A stretch of 64,000 bases of DNA from Bacillota bacterium (GTDB lineage: Bacteria > Bacillota > UBA994), in contig WSXW01000004.1 of assembly GCA_009773495.1 (NCBI GenBank), positions 45,829 to 109,828 on the forward strand, read 5' to 3'. The notes below the pieces were generated by a model, which saw nothing but the letters and a program-made list of their open reading frames with translations, was not told where the DNA came from and did no database searches. The position numbers and the translations under genes are program-made. The stretch's first letter is position 1, and each line of letters begins with the position of its first letter. Shown piece after piece: positions 55,452 through 64,000 of the stretch.

Positions 55452-55814
55452 CTAGAACTCTAGTCCAGCTTCGCGGGCGGCTGCAGCAAGCGCAGCGACG
55501 CGTCCATGATAGAGGTAACCGCCGCGGTCAAACACAACCTGGTTGATACCAGCGGCTAGTGCCTTTTGGGCAATCAACTGACCAATCATCTTGGCAGCCT
55601 CTAAATTGCCGCCCTGCTCCAGAGTAAAGTCTGGCGCAAGGGTGGAAGCGCTCACTAGCGTACGGCCGTTGACATCATCAATTATCTGAGTATAGATATG
55701 GCGAGCGCTGCGGTAAACGTTTAATCTCGGGCGCTCAGGGGCGCCGAAGACAGCCTTCCGCACGCGCAAATGACGCTTCTTGCGGATTACATTCTTGTCA
55801 CTCTTCACAAACAC
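55452..55814 (-). CDS. rplR: 50S ribosomal protein L18
   Basis: 120 residues, 5S rRNA binder; [18 protein letters not shown] and [16 protein letters not shown] are diagnostic. Confidence 0.98.
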   Translation of the reverse strand: MFVKSDKNVIRKKRHLRVRKAVFGAPERPRLNVYRSARHIYTQIIDDVNGRTLVSASTLAPDFTLEQGGNLEAAKMIGQLIAQKALAAGINQVVFDRGGYLYHGRVAALAAAAREAGLEF

Positions 55815-55844
55815 CGTATGCTCACTCCTTTCCTTACTGTAAGA

Positions 55845-56405
55845 CTACTTGGAAGTCTTACCGGCTTTACGTCTGATCTTCTCACCGACGTAGGCAATAC
55901 CCTTACCTAGGTATGGCTCAGGCTCGCGGATGCTTCTAATTGTAGCAGCCATTTGCCCTACCACTTCCTTGTCGATACCCGACACAGTGATCAGAGGTAC
56001 ATTGCCAAAGGGCGGCTTTGCAACGGTCTCAGCCTTAAACTCAATACCTGCGGGGGGGTCGATTTCGACCGGGTGAGAATAGCCGACATTGAGTACTAAT
56101 TTGTTGCCTTGGACATTGGCACGCCAGCCTACACCAGCGGCTTCAAGCTTCTTCTCATAGCCCTTAGTCACACCTTCAACCATGTTGAAAATGACAGTGC
56201 GGGTCACGCCATGCAAGGCCCTATGACGCGGGTTGTTAGACGGCCGCTCAACCAAAATCTCGCCGCCCTCGTGACTTATAACTACCTCAGGATGCAGTTT
56301 GCGTGTGAGAGAACCCTTGGGACCCTGCACGGTGATGGTCTGGCCATCGAGAGCAACCTGCACCGTCGGCGGGACCACAATTGGCTTTTTGCCGATTCTT
56401 GACAT
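55845..56405 (-). CDS. rplF: 50S ribosomal protein L6
   Basis: 186 residues with two L6 repeats; MSRIGKKPIVVP start and C-terminal YLGKGIAYVGEKIRRKAGK. Confidence 0.98.
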   Translation of the reverse strand: MSRIGKKPIVVPPTVQVALDGQTITVQGPKGSLTRKLHPEVVISHEGGEILVERPSNNPRHRALHGVTRTVIFNMVEGVTKGYEKKLEAAGVGWRANVQGNKLVLNVGYSHPVEIDPPAGIEFKAETVAKPPFGNVPLITVSGIDKEVVGQMAATIRSIREPEPYLGKGIAYVGEKIRRKAGKTSK

Positions 56406-56417
56406 GTTGTTACCTCC

Positions 56418-56816
56418 CTACCAGACGTAGCAGATGACTTCGCCGCCAAGTCCTTGGGACCTAGCTTTCTTATCAGTCATAAGCCCCTGTGAAGTTGAAA
56501 CAATAGCGATACCTAAGCCACCAAGGACACGAGGAAGCTCATCCTTACCGGCATATACACGGAGACCTGGCTTGCTGATGCGCTTTACCCCAGAGATTAC
56601 ACGCTGCTTGCCAGCACCATACTTTAGCATCATACGCAACATACCCTGTTTATCATCATCGACCCATTCGAAGTCACGAATGAAGCCCTCTAGCTTTAAT
56701 ATCTCAGCCAGACTCTTCTTCATTGCTGAACCTGGAACTTCCACTACCTCGTGGAGAGCTTTATTAGCATTGCGGACCCTCGTGAGCATATCAGCAATAG
56801 GATCTGTCATAACCAT
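56418..56816 (-). CDS. rpsH: 30S ribosomal protein S8
   Basis: 132 residues. [16 protein letters not shown] start (ATG 56810 is possible; 56816 is nearer to GGAGG) and C-terminal [17 protein letters not shown]. Confidence 0.97.
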   Translation of the reverse strand: MVMTDPIADMLTRVRNANKALHEVVEVPGSAMKKSLAEILKLEGFIRDFEWVDDDKQGMLRMMLKYGAGKQRVISGVKRISKPGLRVYAGKDELPRVLGGLGIAIVSTSQGLMTDKKARSQGLGGEVICYVW

Positions 56817-56850
56817 TACGTGTCAAACCTCCTTCCTAAGTGAAGGGCCT

Positions 56851-57036
56851 TTACCAACTGGCCTTCTTAACACCGGGAATCTGACCTTCGTGAGCAAGCT
56901 CGCGGAAGCAAATTCTGCAGACCCCAAACTTGCGCATGAAGGCGTGTGGACGGCCACAAATACGGCAACGACTATAAGCGCGGACTGGGAATTTTTGCTC
57001 TCGTAACTGTTTTATAATCATCGACTTTTTGGCCAC
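56851..57036 (-). CDS. rpsN: 30S ribosomal protein S14, zinc type (Z)
   Basis: 61 residues with [20 protein letters not shown]; the four Cys bind zinc. Short zinc type as in most Gram-positives. Confidence 0.98.
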   Translation of the reverse strand: MAKKSMIIKQLREQKFPVRAYSRCRICGRPHAFMRKFGVCRICFRELAHEGQIPGVKKASW

Positions 57037-57054
57037 TATCTCTCCTCCTTTACC

Positions 57055-57594
57055 TTACGCACGGAACGGCATACCGAGCTGGGCCAGCAATTCCTTTGCT
57101 TCCTCATCGGTTTTAGCAGTAGTAACAATAGTGACGTCCATACCCTGAACTTGATCAACTTTTTCATAGTCGATTTCGGGGAAGATCAATTGGTCCTTAA
57201 CTCCGAGCGTATAGTTGCCACGGCCATCAAATGACTTTGGGGATACGCCACGAAAATCTCTTACACGGGGTAAGTTGATGTTCAGGAACTTATCCAAGAA
57301 TTCGTACATGCGCGTCCCACGCAGGGTAACCTTGGCACCAATTGCCATACCCTCGCGCAGCTTAAAGTTAGAAATAGCCACCCGCGCGCGAGTAATAACT
57401 GGCTTCTGACCAGCGATAGTCGCTAAATCTTTGGCCGCAGCATCAAGCATCTTGCTATTACCAATCGCCTTACCAACGCCCATGTTGAGAACAACCTTCT
57501 CGACACGTGGGATTTGCATAACGTTCCCATAGCCAAATTTGGCTTCTAAGGCTGGCCTCACTTCTTTAAGGTACTTTTCCTTTAACCTTGCCAC
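57055..57594 (-). CDS. rplE: 50S ribosomal protein L5
   Basis: 179 residues; [16 protein letters not shown] and [17 protein letters not shown]. Contacts 5S rRNA and P-site tRNA. Confidence 0.98.
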   Translation of the reverse strand: MARLKEKYLKEVRPALEAKFGYGNVMQIPRVEKVVLNMGVGKAIGNSKMLDAAAKDLATIAGQKPVITRARVAISNFKLREGMAIGAKVTLRGTRMYEFLDKFLNINLPRVRDFRGVSPKSFDGRGNYTLGVKDQLIFPEIDYEKVDQVQGMDVTIVTTAKTDEEAKELLAQLGMPFRA

Positions 57595-57609
57595 AGCTAG
57601 CCCTCCTCT

Positions 57610-57942
57610 CTACTTGTCAATATTTTCGCCGCACTGTTTGCACGAACGAACGAACTTGCCATCAGCTAGTTGCTTGTGGGAGCTACGAGTCGGCTTCTTG
57701 CAGTTAGGGCACACAATCATGACCTTAGAACTGGCGATAGGAGCTTCCTGTTTTATAATGCCTCCCTGCGGCATCGTAGGAGTGGCCTTGCGATGACGAC
57801 TTACGATATTAACACCTTCAACTACAACACGTCCAACCGTAGGCAGGGCCCTAAGGATTCTTCCTTTTTTACCCTGATCTTTACCAGAAAGGACGATTAC
57901 TTGGTCATCTTTGCGGACATGAAGTTTCACGGAACTTGGCAC
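57610..57942 (-). CDS. rplX: 50S ribosomal protein L24
   Basis: 110 residues with KOW motif (VIVLSGKDQGKKGRI) and a C-terminal zinc-ribbon-like pair (CPNCKKPT, CKQCG). Confidence 0.98.
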   Translation of the reverse strand: MPSSVKLHVRKDDQVIVLSGKDQGKKGRILRALPTVGRVVVEGVNIVSRHRKATPTMPQGGIIKQEAPIASSKVMIVCPNCKKPTRSSHKQLADGKFVRSCKQCGENIDK

Positions 57943-57955
57943 CTCCTTGCTCCGA

Positions 57956-58324
57956 TTAGAGTACTTCTGGTGCGAGAGAAACTATTTTCATAAAGTTCTT
58001 CTCACGGAGTTCGCGGGCGACCGGGCCAAAGATACGGGTCCCGCGAGGGTTATTGTTGTTGTCAATGACTACAGCTGCATTCTCATCAAACTTGATATAA
58101 GAGCCATCCGCGCGACGTGAGTCCTTAGTGGTACGAACGACCACAGCTTTGACTACTTCGCCTTTCTTGACAACTCCACCGGGCGTTGCTTCTTTAACAG
58201 CGGCAATAATGATATCGCCCACGCGTGCATAACGAACCTTGGAGCCACCCATAACCCTGATGCAGAGGATCTCCTTGGCTCCAGAGTTATCTGCAACCCG
58301 TAGTCTCGTCTCTGTTTGAATCAC
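57956..58324 (-). CDS. rplN: 50S ribosomal protein L14
   Basis: 122 residues; [18 protein letters not shown] and the C-terminal [18 protein letters not shown]. Confidence 0.98.
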   Translation of the reverse strand: MIQTETRLRVADNSGAKEILCIRVMGGSKVRYARVGDIIIAAVKEATPGGVVKKGEVVKAVVVRTTKDSRRADGSYIKFDENAAVVIDNNNNPRGTRIFGPVARELREKNFMKIVSLAPEVL

Positions 58325-58359
58325 GATGATGCCCCCCTTTCTTACCTCTCAGGGTTTAG

Positions 58360-58614
58360 TTATTCTGCCTTCTTGACGATCTCAACCACACGCCAGCACT
58401 TTTCCTTGCTTAGCGGGCGAGTCTCCATAATCTTAACGGTATCGCCAACACGAGCTTCGTTGTCCTCGTTGTGAGCCTTGAATTTATTGGTCTGCTTAAC
58501 GATACGGCCGTACAAGGGATGCTGTACTCTGTCCTCGATGGCGACGACAACAGTTTTCTCCATCTTGTCACTGACTACAACGCCTTGACGGATCTTACGT
58601 AGATTTCTTTCCAC
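58360..58614 (-). CDS. rpsQ: 30S ribosomal protein S17
   Basis: 84 residues from GTG 58614 with GGGAGG; upstream in-frame codons belong to rpmC sequence in another frame. [17 protein letters not shown] and [19 protein letters not shown] are diagnostic. Confidence 0.97.
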   Translation of the reverse strand: MERNLRKIRQGVVVSDKMEKTVVVAIEDRVQHPLYGRIVKQTNKFKAHNEDNEARVGDTVKIMETRPLSKEKCWRVVEIVKKAE

Positions 58615-58630
58615 AGTGAGACCTCCCTTC

Positions 58631-58828
58631 CTACCCGATGTTAAGTTCGCGTTCCCGGAGGATGGTCTTAACGCGGGCAATGGTCTTACGAACTTCTTTA
58701 ATACGCATGGGATTTTCAAGTTGGCCGGTTACGAGACGGAAACGCAGATTAAAGAGTTCAGTCTTGAGGTCGTCAATCTTCTGGTTTAGTTCTGCGCCAT
58801 TCATATCCCGAATGTCCTTAACCTTCAT
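58631..58828 (-). CDS. rpmC: 50S ribosomal protein L29
   Basis: 65 residues. [20 protein letters not shown] and [16 protein letters not shown]. Its start overlaps the last 11 bases of rplP. Confidence 0.98.
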   Translation of the reverse strand: MKVKDIRDMNGAELNQKIDDLKTELFNLRFRLVTGQLENPMRIKEVRKTIARVKTILRERELNIG

Positions 58829-59252
58829 TTACTTCACCACCCACATCTGCACGGACAACAAACTTGGTCGCGATCGGCAGTTTATGAGATGCCAAGCGTA
58901 GTGCTTCACGTGCTGTCATTTCGTCCACACCAGCTATTTCAAACATAATGCGGCCGGGTTTTACGACTGCTACCCAGTACTCCGGTGAGCCCTTACCAGA
59001 ACCCATACGAGTTTCAGCAGGCTTCTTAGTTACAGGCTTATGGGGGAAGATTTTAATCCAGACCTGACCACCGCGCTTGATGTATCTAGTCATAGCTATA
59101 CGAGCAGCCTCAATCTGACGGCTGGTGATCCACGCAGCCTCGAGTGCCTGAAGACCAAACTCGCCGTGAGCTATGGTAGCACCACCCTTAGTGCGACCCT
59201 TCATTCTTCCTCTGTGTACCTTGCGGTACTTGACCCTTTTGGGCATCAACAT
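58818..59252 (-). CDS. rplP: 50S ribosomal protein L16
   Basis: 144 residues; [17 protein letters not shown] and [21 protein letters not shown]. Start at ATG 59252 or 59246. Confidence 0.98.
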   Translation of the reverse strand: MLMPKRVKYRKVHRGRMKGRTKGGATIAHGEFGLQALEAAWITSRQIEAARIAMTRYIKRGGQVWIKIFPHKPVTKKPAETRMGSGKGSPEYWVAVVKPGRIMFEIAGVDEMTAREALRLASHKLPIATKFVVRADVGGEVNEG

Positions 59253-59255
59253 GGC

Positions 59256-59915
59256 TTACTCGCCTCCTTCTGCCGCCGCCTTAGTGGGCTTAGGTAGAAC
59301 TTCACCTTTGTAAATCCAGACCTTTACGCCGATCTGGCCATAGGCGGTGTGAGCGGTAGCTACGCCGTAGTCAATGTCAGCACGCAGTGTGTGAAGCGGG
59401 ATGGTCCCTTCACGTGCCCATTCACGACGCGCAATTTCCGCACCGTTCAGACGTCCACCAACAGCGATCCTAATCCCCTTTGCGCCAGAGCGCATAGTGC
59501 GTCCCATTGACTGTCGCATCGCACGCCTAAAAGCAATGCGCTTCTCAATCTGGGCAGCCACATTTTCAGCCACAAGCTGCGCGTTTAGCTCTGGGGTTTT
59601 GATCTCCATAATGTTAACGTAAACTTGCTTCTTGGTAAGCACTTCAAGCGCCTTGCGAATTTCCTCTACGCCTGCTCCACCGCGACCGATAACCATACCA
59701 GGCTTGGCGGTGTGGATAAACACACGAACGATATTACCAGTCCGCTCAATAACCACTTGGCCAACGCCTGCTGTGAAAAGCTTTTCTTTAATATAGCGGC
59801 GAATCTTAAAGTCCTCAAGGAGCAGGTCTGCGTAGTTCTTTTCTGCGTACCATTTAGAATCCCAGTCCCTAATAACGCCAATACGAAATCCCTTAGGATG
59901 TACTTTTTGACCCAC
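59256..59915 (-). CDS. rpsC: 30S ribosomal protein S3
   Basis: 219 residues from GTG 59915 with [28 protein letters not shown] domain [12 protein letters not shown]. The 11 codons upstream in frame are not family-like. Confidence 0.98.
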   Translation of the reverse strand: MGQKVHPKGFRIGVIRDWDSKWYAEKNYADLLLEDFKIRRYIKEKLFTAGVGQVVIERTGNIVRVFIHTAKPGMVIGRGGAGVEEIRKALEVLTKKQVYVNIMEIKTPELNAQLVAENVAAQIEKRIAFRRAMRQSMGRTMRSGAKGIRIAVGGRLNGAEIARREWAREGTIPLHTLRADIDYGVATAHTAYGQIGVKVWIYKGEVLPKPTKAAAEGGE

Positions 59916-59928
59916 GCTTCTGTCCCTC

Positions 59929-60261
59929 CTACCTTTCCTTAACCACAACTGTAATGTGGCAAGATCGTTTGAGAATCGGGTAGATGCGACCCTGGGCGCG
60001 AGGATGCCAACGCTTAAGTGTTGGTCCTTGATCTACTGAAGCTTCCGCTACGTAGAGCTTATTAGGATCTAGGTTGTAGTTGTGTTCAGCGTTAGCCGCC
60101 GCAGACCTCATCACTTTTATAATGACCTCGGATGCAGCTTTAGGTGTAAAACGCAGAATGTTTGCTGCCTCTCCAATGTTTTTCCCGCGGATGAGGTCAA
60201 TGACAATTCGCGCTTTACGCGGTGCGATACGAATGTTGCGAGCAACCGCTGTAGCTTGCAT
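59929..60261 (-). CDS. rplV: 50S ribosomal protein L22
   Basis: 110 residues; [18 protein letters not shown] and the long hairpin region [19 protein letters not shown] lining the exit tunnel. Confidence 0.98.
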   Translation of the reverse strand: MQATAVARNIRIAPRKARIVIDLIRGKNIGEAANILRFTPKAASEVIIKVMRSAAANAEHNYNLDPNKLYVAEASVDQGPTLKRWHPRAQGRIYPILKRSCHITVVVKER

Positions 60262-60271
60262 GTCTTCCCTC

Positions 60272-60556
60272 CTATTTCAGTGTGGTAGAACGCTCAGTGT
60301 GAGAGCCATGACCACGGAATGTGCGAGTGGGAGCGAACTCTCCAAGCTTATGGCCCACCATTTCCTCACTGACATATACCGGTACGTGCTTGCGTCCATC
60401 ATAAACGGCGATTGTATGACCAATCATATCAGGGAAGATGGTCGAAGCGCGAGACCAAGTCTTTAAAACCTTCTTCTCGCCTTTATCATTCATAACCTTG
60501 ATCCTCGCGAGCAACCTCTCTTCAACAAAGGGACCCTTCTTTACAGAACGAGACAT
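60272..60556 (-). CDS. rpsS: 30S ribosomal protein S19
   Basis: 94 residues; [19 protein letters not shown] and [15 protein letters not shown]. Confidence 0.98.
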   Translation of the reverse strand: MSRSVKKGPFVEERLLARIKVMNDKGEKKVLKTWSRASTIFPDMIGHTIAVYDGRKHVPVYVSEEMVGHKLGEFAPTRTFRGHGSHTERSTTLK

Positions 60557-60573
60557 GGTTTTGCCTCCCTTCC

Positions 60574-61401
60574 CTATGATTTACGACGGCGAACAATATA
60601 CTTGTCGCTGTGTTTCTTCTTCCTAGTCTTGTGCCCAAGCGTCGGAACACCCCAAGGTGTGAGCGGGCTCTTACGTCCGATAGGAGCACGGCCTTCGCCA
60701 CCACCATGTGGATGGTCCACTGGGTTCATTACTACGCCACGAACTGATGGACGTTTGCGAAGCCAACGGGAACGGCCAGCCTTACCTATCGAGACATTCT
60801 CAAATTCAATGTTACCCACCTGACCAATAGTGGCCTTGCAGTTTACATGAATGAGACGAGTTTCATTGGATGGAAGCCTGACTTGTGCGTAGGTGCCCTC
60901 TTTAGCCATGAGCTGAGCAAAAGCACCGGCACTACGAACCATTTGTGCGCCCTTACCAGGTTTTAGTTCGATATTGTGGAGAACTGTACCGACAGGAATG
61001 CTGCGAAGCGCTAAAGCATTGCCAACAACGATATCAGCTTTATCACCAGAAATTACCTTGGCACCAGTCTTTAAACCATGGGGGGCTAAGATATAGCGCT
61101 TTTCGCCATCAGCGTAGTGTAACAATGCGATATAAGCAGAGCGATTAGGATCGTATTCAATGGTAGCAACCGTGGCGGGAATACCATCTTTATCGCGTTT
61201 GAAGTCGATAATGCGGTATTTACGCTTATGGCCACCGCCCTGATGACGGACAGTAATGCGGCCCTGGTTGTTGCGCCCAGCGTGGTTCTTAAGCGGGGCT
61301 AACAATGAACGCTCTGGCTCTGTAGTAGTGATTTCTTCAAAGCTCTCCACCGTCATAAAACGGCGACCAGGTGAAGTAGGTTTGAAAGTCTTCATAGCCA
61401 T
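60574..61401 (-). CDS. rplB: 50S ribosomal protein L2
   Basis: 275 residues; [37 protein letters not shown] contains the conserved His near the peptidyl-transferase centre. Confidence 0.98.
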   Translation of the reverse strand: MAMKTFKPTSPGRRFMTVESFEEITTTEPERSLLAPLKNHAGRNNQGRITVRHQGGGHKRKYRIIDFKRDKDGIPATVATIEYDPNRSAYIALLHYADGEKRYILAPHGLKTGAKVISGDKADIVVGNALALRSIPVGTVLHNIELKPGKGAQMVRSAGAFAQLMAKEGTYAQVRLPSNETRLIHVNCKATIGQVGNIEFENVSIGKAGRSRWLRKRPSVRGVVMNPVDHPHGGGEGRAPIGRKSPLTPWGVPTLGHKTRKKKHSDKYIVRRRKS

Positions 61402-61435
61402 TTGTTTGTCCCTCCTTTGTCAGGAAACGTTACTG

Positions 61436-61550
61436 GTCGCTAGTCGCTAGTCCCTAGTCGATAGTCATTTGCCGCCAGCCGCCGGCCGCCAGCTGCCAGT
61501 CTGAGACGAAGTACGTCCGTACTGGGAACTGGGAACTGAGAACTGAGAAC
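61436..61550. repeat. Low-complexity tandem words in the rplW-rplB spacer
   Basis: Three adjacent motifs: about four copies of a CGCTAGT-like 7-mer (61436-61467), GCCGCCAGCC-type units (61471-61499), and GGGAACT/GAGAACT 7-mers (61521-61550). None is in a coding frame. Function unknown. Confidence 0.65.
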
Positions 61551-61585
61551 AAAACGCGAAGCACTAGGCACCAAGCACGCTAGGA

Positions 61586-61876
61586 CTAGACTGAATCAAA
61601 AATCGGAATAGCCTTCGAACTCGCACTAAGCTTTACGATTGCCTTCTTCCAGTCGGAGCGGTAGCCGCTGTGTACACCATGGCGTTTGAACTTACCTACC
61701 ATGCGCATAGTGTGTACAGACTCTACGTCTACTTTAAAGATAGACTCTATAGCTTGGCGAATCTCTGTCTTGTTGGCCTTAAGGTCGACCGCAAAAACGT
61801 ATTTGCGCTCTTCCTGTAAAGCGGTGCTGCGCTCACTAATAATGGGCCGCTTGATGATGTCTCTGGGGTCTCGCAT
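61586..61876 (-). CDS. rplW: 50S ribosomal protein L23
   Basis: 96 residues from ATG 61876, which overlaps the rplD stop by one base (TGATG). [18 protein letters not shown] and the SRP/trigger-factor docking region. Confidence 0.97.
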   Translation of the reverse strand: MRDPRDIIKRPIISERSTALQEERKYVFAVDLKANKTEIRQAIESIFKVDVESVHTMRMVGKFKRHGVHSGYRSDWKKAIVKLSASSKAIPIFDSV

Positions 61877-62499
61877 CAGACGAGCACCTCCTGTACCTTT
61901 TCTACCGCAGCCTTGGTGATAACAAGCTTCTGGCAATTGAGAATATCATAAACACTAATGCCGCGAGCTTCCTCAATTTTGACTCCGGGAATGTTGCGGG
62001 CAGACTTCTCGATATTCTCGTTATACTCCGACAATACCACTAGGGCTTTACCGCTAACCTTAAGGTTATGGAGAGTATCTACCATAAGCCTTGTCTTGGG
62101 TTCAGCAAACTCGAGCGCTTCCAATACTAGGATCTCCCCGCTCTGAGCCTTGGCACTGAGTGCGCACCTAAGAGCTAGGCGACGAACCTTGCGTGGAAGG
62201 TCGAAGCTATACTTACGAGGGGTGGGACCGAAAGCGATGCCACCACCAACCCAAATGGGGGAACGGCGACTGCCTGCGCGCGCACGACCAGTACCCTTCT
62301 GTTTCCAAGGCTTCCGCCCGCCACCGCGAACCTCGGCACGGTTCTTGGTATCATGAGTACCTAGGCGCTGTCCAGCTAACTGTTTCATAACGGCTAAATG
62401 AAGGACGTGAGTGTTGATGGTGGTGCCAAACACCGCCTCATCGAGCTCCATCTGTCCTACGACTTCGCCCTTCATATTGTATACATCAACAGTAGGCAT
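61876..62499 (-). CDS. rplD: 50S ribosomal protein L4
   Basis: 207 residues from ATG 62499 with [27 protein letters not shown] loop is diagnostic. L4 represses the S10 operon in enterobacteria; that role is not conserved in Firmicutes. Confidence 0.98.
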   Translation of the reverse strand: MPTVDVYNMKGEVVGQMELDEAVFGTTINTHVLHLAVMKQLAGQRLGTHDTKNRAEVRGGGRKPWKQKGTGRARAGSRRSPIWVGGGIAFGPTPRKYSFDLPRKVRRLALRCALSAKAQSGEILVLEALEFAEPKTRLMVDTLHNLKVSGKALVVLSEYNENIEKSARNIPGVKIEEARGISVYDILNCQKLVITKAAVEKVQEVLV

Positions 62500-62540
62500 A
62501 GCGTTAATCCTCCTTTCACCTGCCAAAGTGATTTACTCGG

Positions 62541-63167
62541 CTAGGCCTTGACGCTGTTCTTAATAGTAACTAGAGAGCCCTTAGGTCCTGGTACCGCACC
62601 CTTAACAAGTATAAGATTGCGTTCGGTGTCAATCCGCACGACCTTGAGGTTCTGTACTGTACGACGGAAACGACCATGTTGTCCTGGCATCTTGCGGCCA
62701 GGGAATGTACGTGCGCCAGCGCGAGAAGACAAGCTACCTACGCCGCGATGGTACTTAGACCCATGAGTCATTGGACCACGGCCGAAGCCCCAACGCTGAA
62801 TTACGCCCGTGAAACCCCTACCCTTAGAGGTACCAGTAACATCAACAAATTCGCCTTCGCTAAATAGGTCTACCCTTACCTCTTGGCCTATTTTGTAGCC
62901 CGCGATGTTGACTAAGCGGAACTCGCGCAAGAAGCGATGCGGCTTTACGTTCGCCTTAGCAAAGTGCCCCCTAGTAGGCTTGTTTACCTGCACCTCTTTT
63001 ACGGGCTGGAAAGCTACCTGAACCGCTTCGTAGCCGTCAGTGTCCTTGGTCTTAATCTGGGTAACAATACAGGGACCAGCTTCGATTACAGTGACCGGCA
63101 AAAGTTCACCACTTGGAGTAAACCACTGAGACATACCGATCTTTTTACCTAAAATTGCTTTTTTCAT
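62541..63167 (-). CDS. rplC: 50S ribosomal protein L3
   Basis: 208 residues; KAILGKKIGMSQWFTP, and the central GVIQRWGFGRGPMTHGSKYHR loop near the peptidyl-transferase centre. Confidence 0.98.
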   Translation of the reverse strand: MKKAILGKKIGMSQWFTPSGELLPVTVIEAGPCIVTQIKTKDTDGYEAVQVAFQPVKEVQVNKPTRGHFAKANVKPHRFLREFRLVNIAGYKIGQEVRVDLFSEGEFVDVTGTSKGRGFTGVIQRWGFGRGPMTHGSKYHRGVGSLSSRAGARTFPGRKMPGQHGRFRRTVQNLKVVRIDTERNLILVKGAVPGPKGSLVTIKNSVKA

Positions 63168-63191
63168 GTGTCTTTACACCTCCATACATTG

Positions 63192-63237
63192 GTTCCCCGC
63201 GGGGAACTTGTATTTCTTGCGCGGGCCGAAGGCCCGC
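63192..63237. repeat. Two GC-rich hairpins in the rpsJ-rplC spacer
   Basis: GTTCCCC/GGGGAAC (63192-63207) and GCGGGCC-GAA-GGCCCGC (63221-63237). No T-tracts. The remainder of the 184-bp spacer has GGGAACTA-type words near 63335-63350 similar to those in the rplW-rplB spacer. Confidence 0.6.
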
Positions 63238-63351
63238 AGTTCCTAGTTCTAAGCCTTCGTTTACACCTGCTGTGTACTTAGTAGCACTCTGTACATTGTC
63301 GACGCTAAAACGAATAACAAAACCTACTGGGCACTAAGCACTGGGAACTAA

Positions 63352-63660
63352 CTAGAGCTTAATCTCTATATCCACACCCGCTGGCAGATCGAGGCGCATA
63401 AGTGCATCGACTGTCTTTGGATTTGGCTCCAGAATATCAATTAGACGCTTATGAGTGAGCATTTCAAACTGTTCACGGATGTCTTTCTCGACGTGTGGTG
63501 CACGGAGAATAGTAAACAGATTTCTCTCAGTCGGCAGCGGAATCGGACCAGAAACGGTTGCACCGGTCCTACGAGCGGTTTCTACGATCTTCTCTGCAGA
63601 CTGATCTAAAATTTTATGGTCAAACGCCTTGAGACGGATACGGATCTTCTGCTGTGCCAC
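63352..63660 (-). CDS. rpsJ: 30S ribosomal protein S10 (NusE)
   Basis: 102 residues; [22 protein letters not shown] and [12 protein letters not shown]. First gene of the S10 operon after tuf. Confidence 0.98.
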   Translation of the reverse strand: MAQQKIRIRLKAFDHKILDQSAEKIVETARRTGATVSGPIPLPTERNLFTILRAPHVEKDIREQFEMLTHKRLIDILEPNPKTVDALMRLDLPAGVDIEIKL

Positions 63661-63734
63661 GACTTGTCCCTCCTATTTCGCCCATTTTAAAAATAGACAT
63701 GCTCCACCAGAATTCCCCCCACGCATGGCTGAGT

Positions 63735-63806
63735 GAAGCAACCTCTGGCTTCATTGCCTTCCCCCACAAAACGGGGGTGGGTACTGCGGCCGCAAGGCCG
63801 CAGTAC
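63735..63806. repeat. Three consecutive hairpins in the tuf-rpsJ spacer
   Basis: GAAGC/GCTTC (63735-63752), CCCCC/GGGGG (63761-63777) and GTACTGCGGCC-GCAA-GGCCGCAGTAC (63781-63806, 11-bp perfect stem). No T-tracts after them. They fill most of the 241-base gap between rpsJ and tuf. Confidence 0.6.
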
Positions 63807-63901
63807 CGTACTTTCTGTCACGAGTCTCGAGGCCTGAACGCTTACCGCTTCTAAGAGCTGATAGCTGAGAGCGGATAGCGCTTTCCTCGACTTCGTCGTT
63901 T

Positions 63902-64000
63902 CTACTCAATTATCTCCGTTACAACGCCAGCGCCAACGGTGCGGCCGCCTTCGCGGATAGCAAAACGTACGCCAGGCTCCATCGCAATGGTTGTAATCAA
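63902..64000 (-). CDS. tuf: Elongation factor Tu, 3' partial (C-terminus only)
   Basis: The last 32 codons are visible, ending [15 protein letters not shown]; the 5' part lies beyond the window. [20 protein letters not shown] is the conserved end of domain III, which touches tRNA and EF-Ts. Confidence 0.95.
   Translation of the reverse strand: MITTIAMEPGVRFAIREGGRTVGAGVVTEIIE

Noticed and set aside
61436..61550. CRISPR-like array in the rplB-rplW spacer
   Set aside because: The repeats are 7-10 bases, contiguous, without spacers and without cas genes.
1..64000. tRNA, rRNA or transposase genes
   Set aside because: No cloverleaf with CCA-end signals, no rRNA motifs and no DDE/serine/tyrosine recombinase were recognised on either strand.

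Overview
The window is a chromosomal segment of a Gram-positive bacterium of the Firmicutes (Bacillota), most likely a Clostridia-type anaerobe. This rests on the gene order tuf-rpsJ ... rpsM-rpsK-rpsD-rpoA-rplQ-ecfA1-ecfA2-ecfT-truA-rplM-rpsI, a T-box riboswitch, strong GGAGG ribosome-binding sites with frequent GTG/TTG starts, a B12-dependent class II ribonucleotide reductase with NrdR boxes, lar genes for the nickel-pincer cofactor, and an Adk with a zinc-binding LID. I cannot assign a genus.

Layout. 1-6.5 kb: a truncated L,D-transpeptidase, a solute-binding protein, a double-GNAT protein, an AEC permease, a YkvA-like protein, a HAMP-GGDEF protein, a T-box with its own promoter and terminator, and a convergent lipoprotein gene. 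6.7-13.1 kb: gltX, an MFS remnant, a MATE pump, a second AEC permease and guaB with a folded leader. 13.3-17.8 kb: a cytosolic gamma-glutamyltransferase-like Ntn hydrolase, then larC-larE-larB. 18.1-24.1 kb: an MFS transporter, D-cysteine desulfhydrase, an acetate CoA-transferase, an Smr protein, a second GGDEF protein and a glutaredoxin-like protein.

24.1-37.2 kb is the most interesting accessory region. It holds carbamate kinase, a DUF2877 protein, a DUF1116 protein, FdrA, a PucR-type regulator, an oligopeptide-type ABC transporter (two permeases, two ATPases) and a solute-binding protein with an unusual N-terminal stalk-type domain. The four enzyme genes match the full set of E. coli oxamate (oxalurate) carbamoyltransferase AllF/AllG/AllH plus carbamate kinase AllK. 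I read the block as an oxalurate/ureide utilisation locus that makes carbamoyl phosphate and then ATP. Two other genes could extend the route: a class V aminotransferase next to a GntP permease (40.5-43.1 kb), and the Ntn hydrolase at 13.3 kb, which resembles the family that contains oxamate amidohydrolase HpxW.

37.3-40.4 kb is nrdJ with a pair of NrdR boxes. From 43.9 kb to the end the minus strand carries the S10-spc-alpha superoperon, running from the 3' end of tuf (right edge) down to rpsI, with secY, adk, map, infA, rpoA, the ECF energizing module and truA. rplM-rpsI has its own promoter and a 5'-end hairpin. Two spacers inside the S10 part contain low-complexity tandem words and strong hairpins, which is unusual in such a compact operon. 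No tRNA, rRNA, CRISPR array, transposase or prophage gene was recognised.
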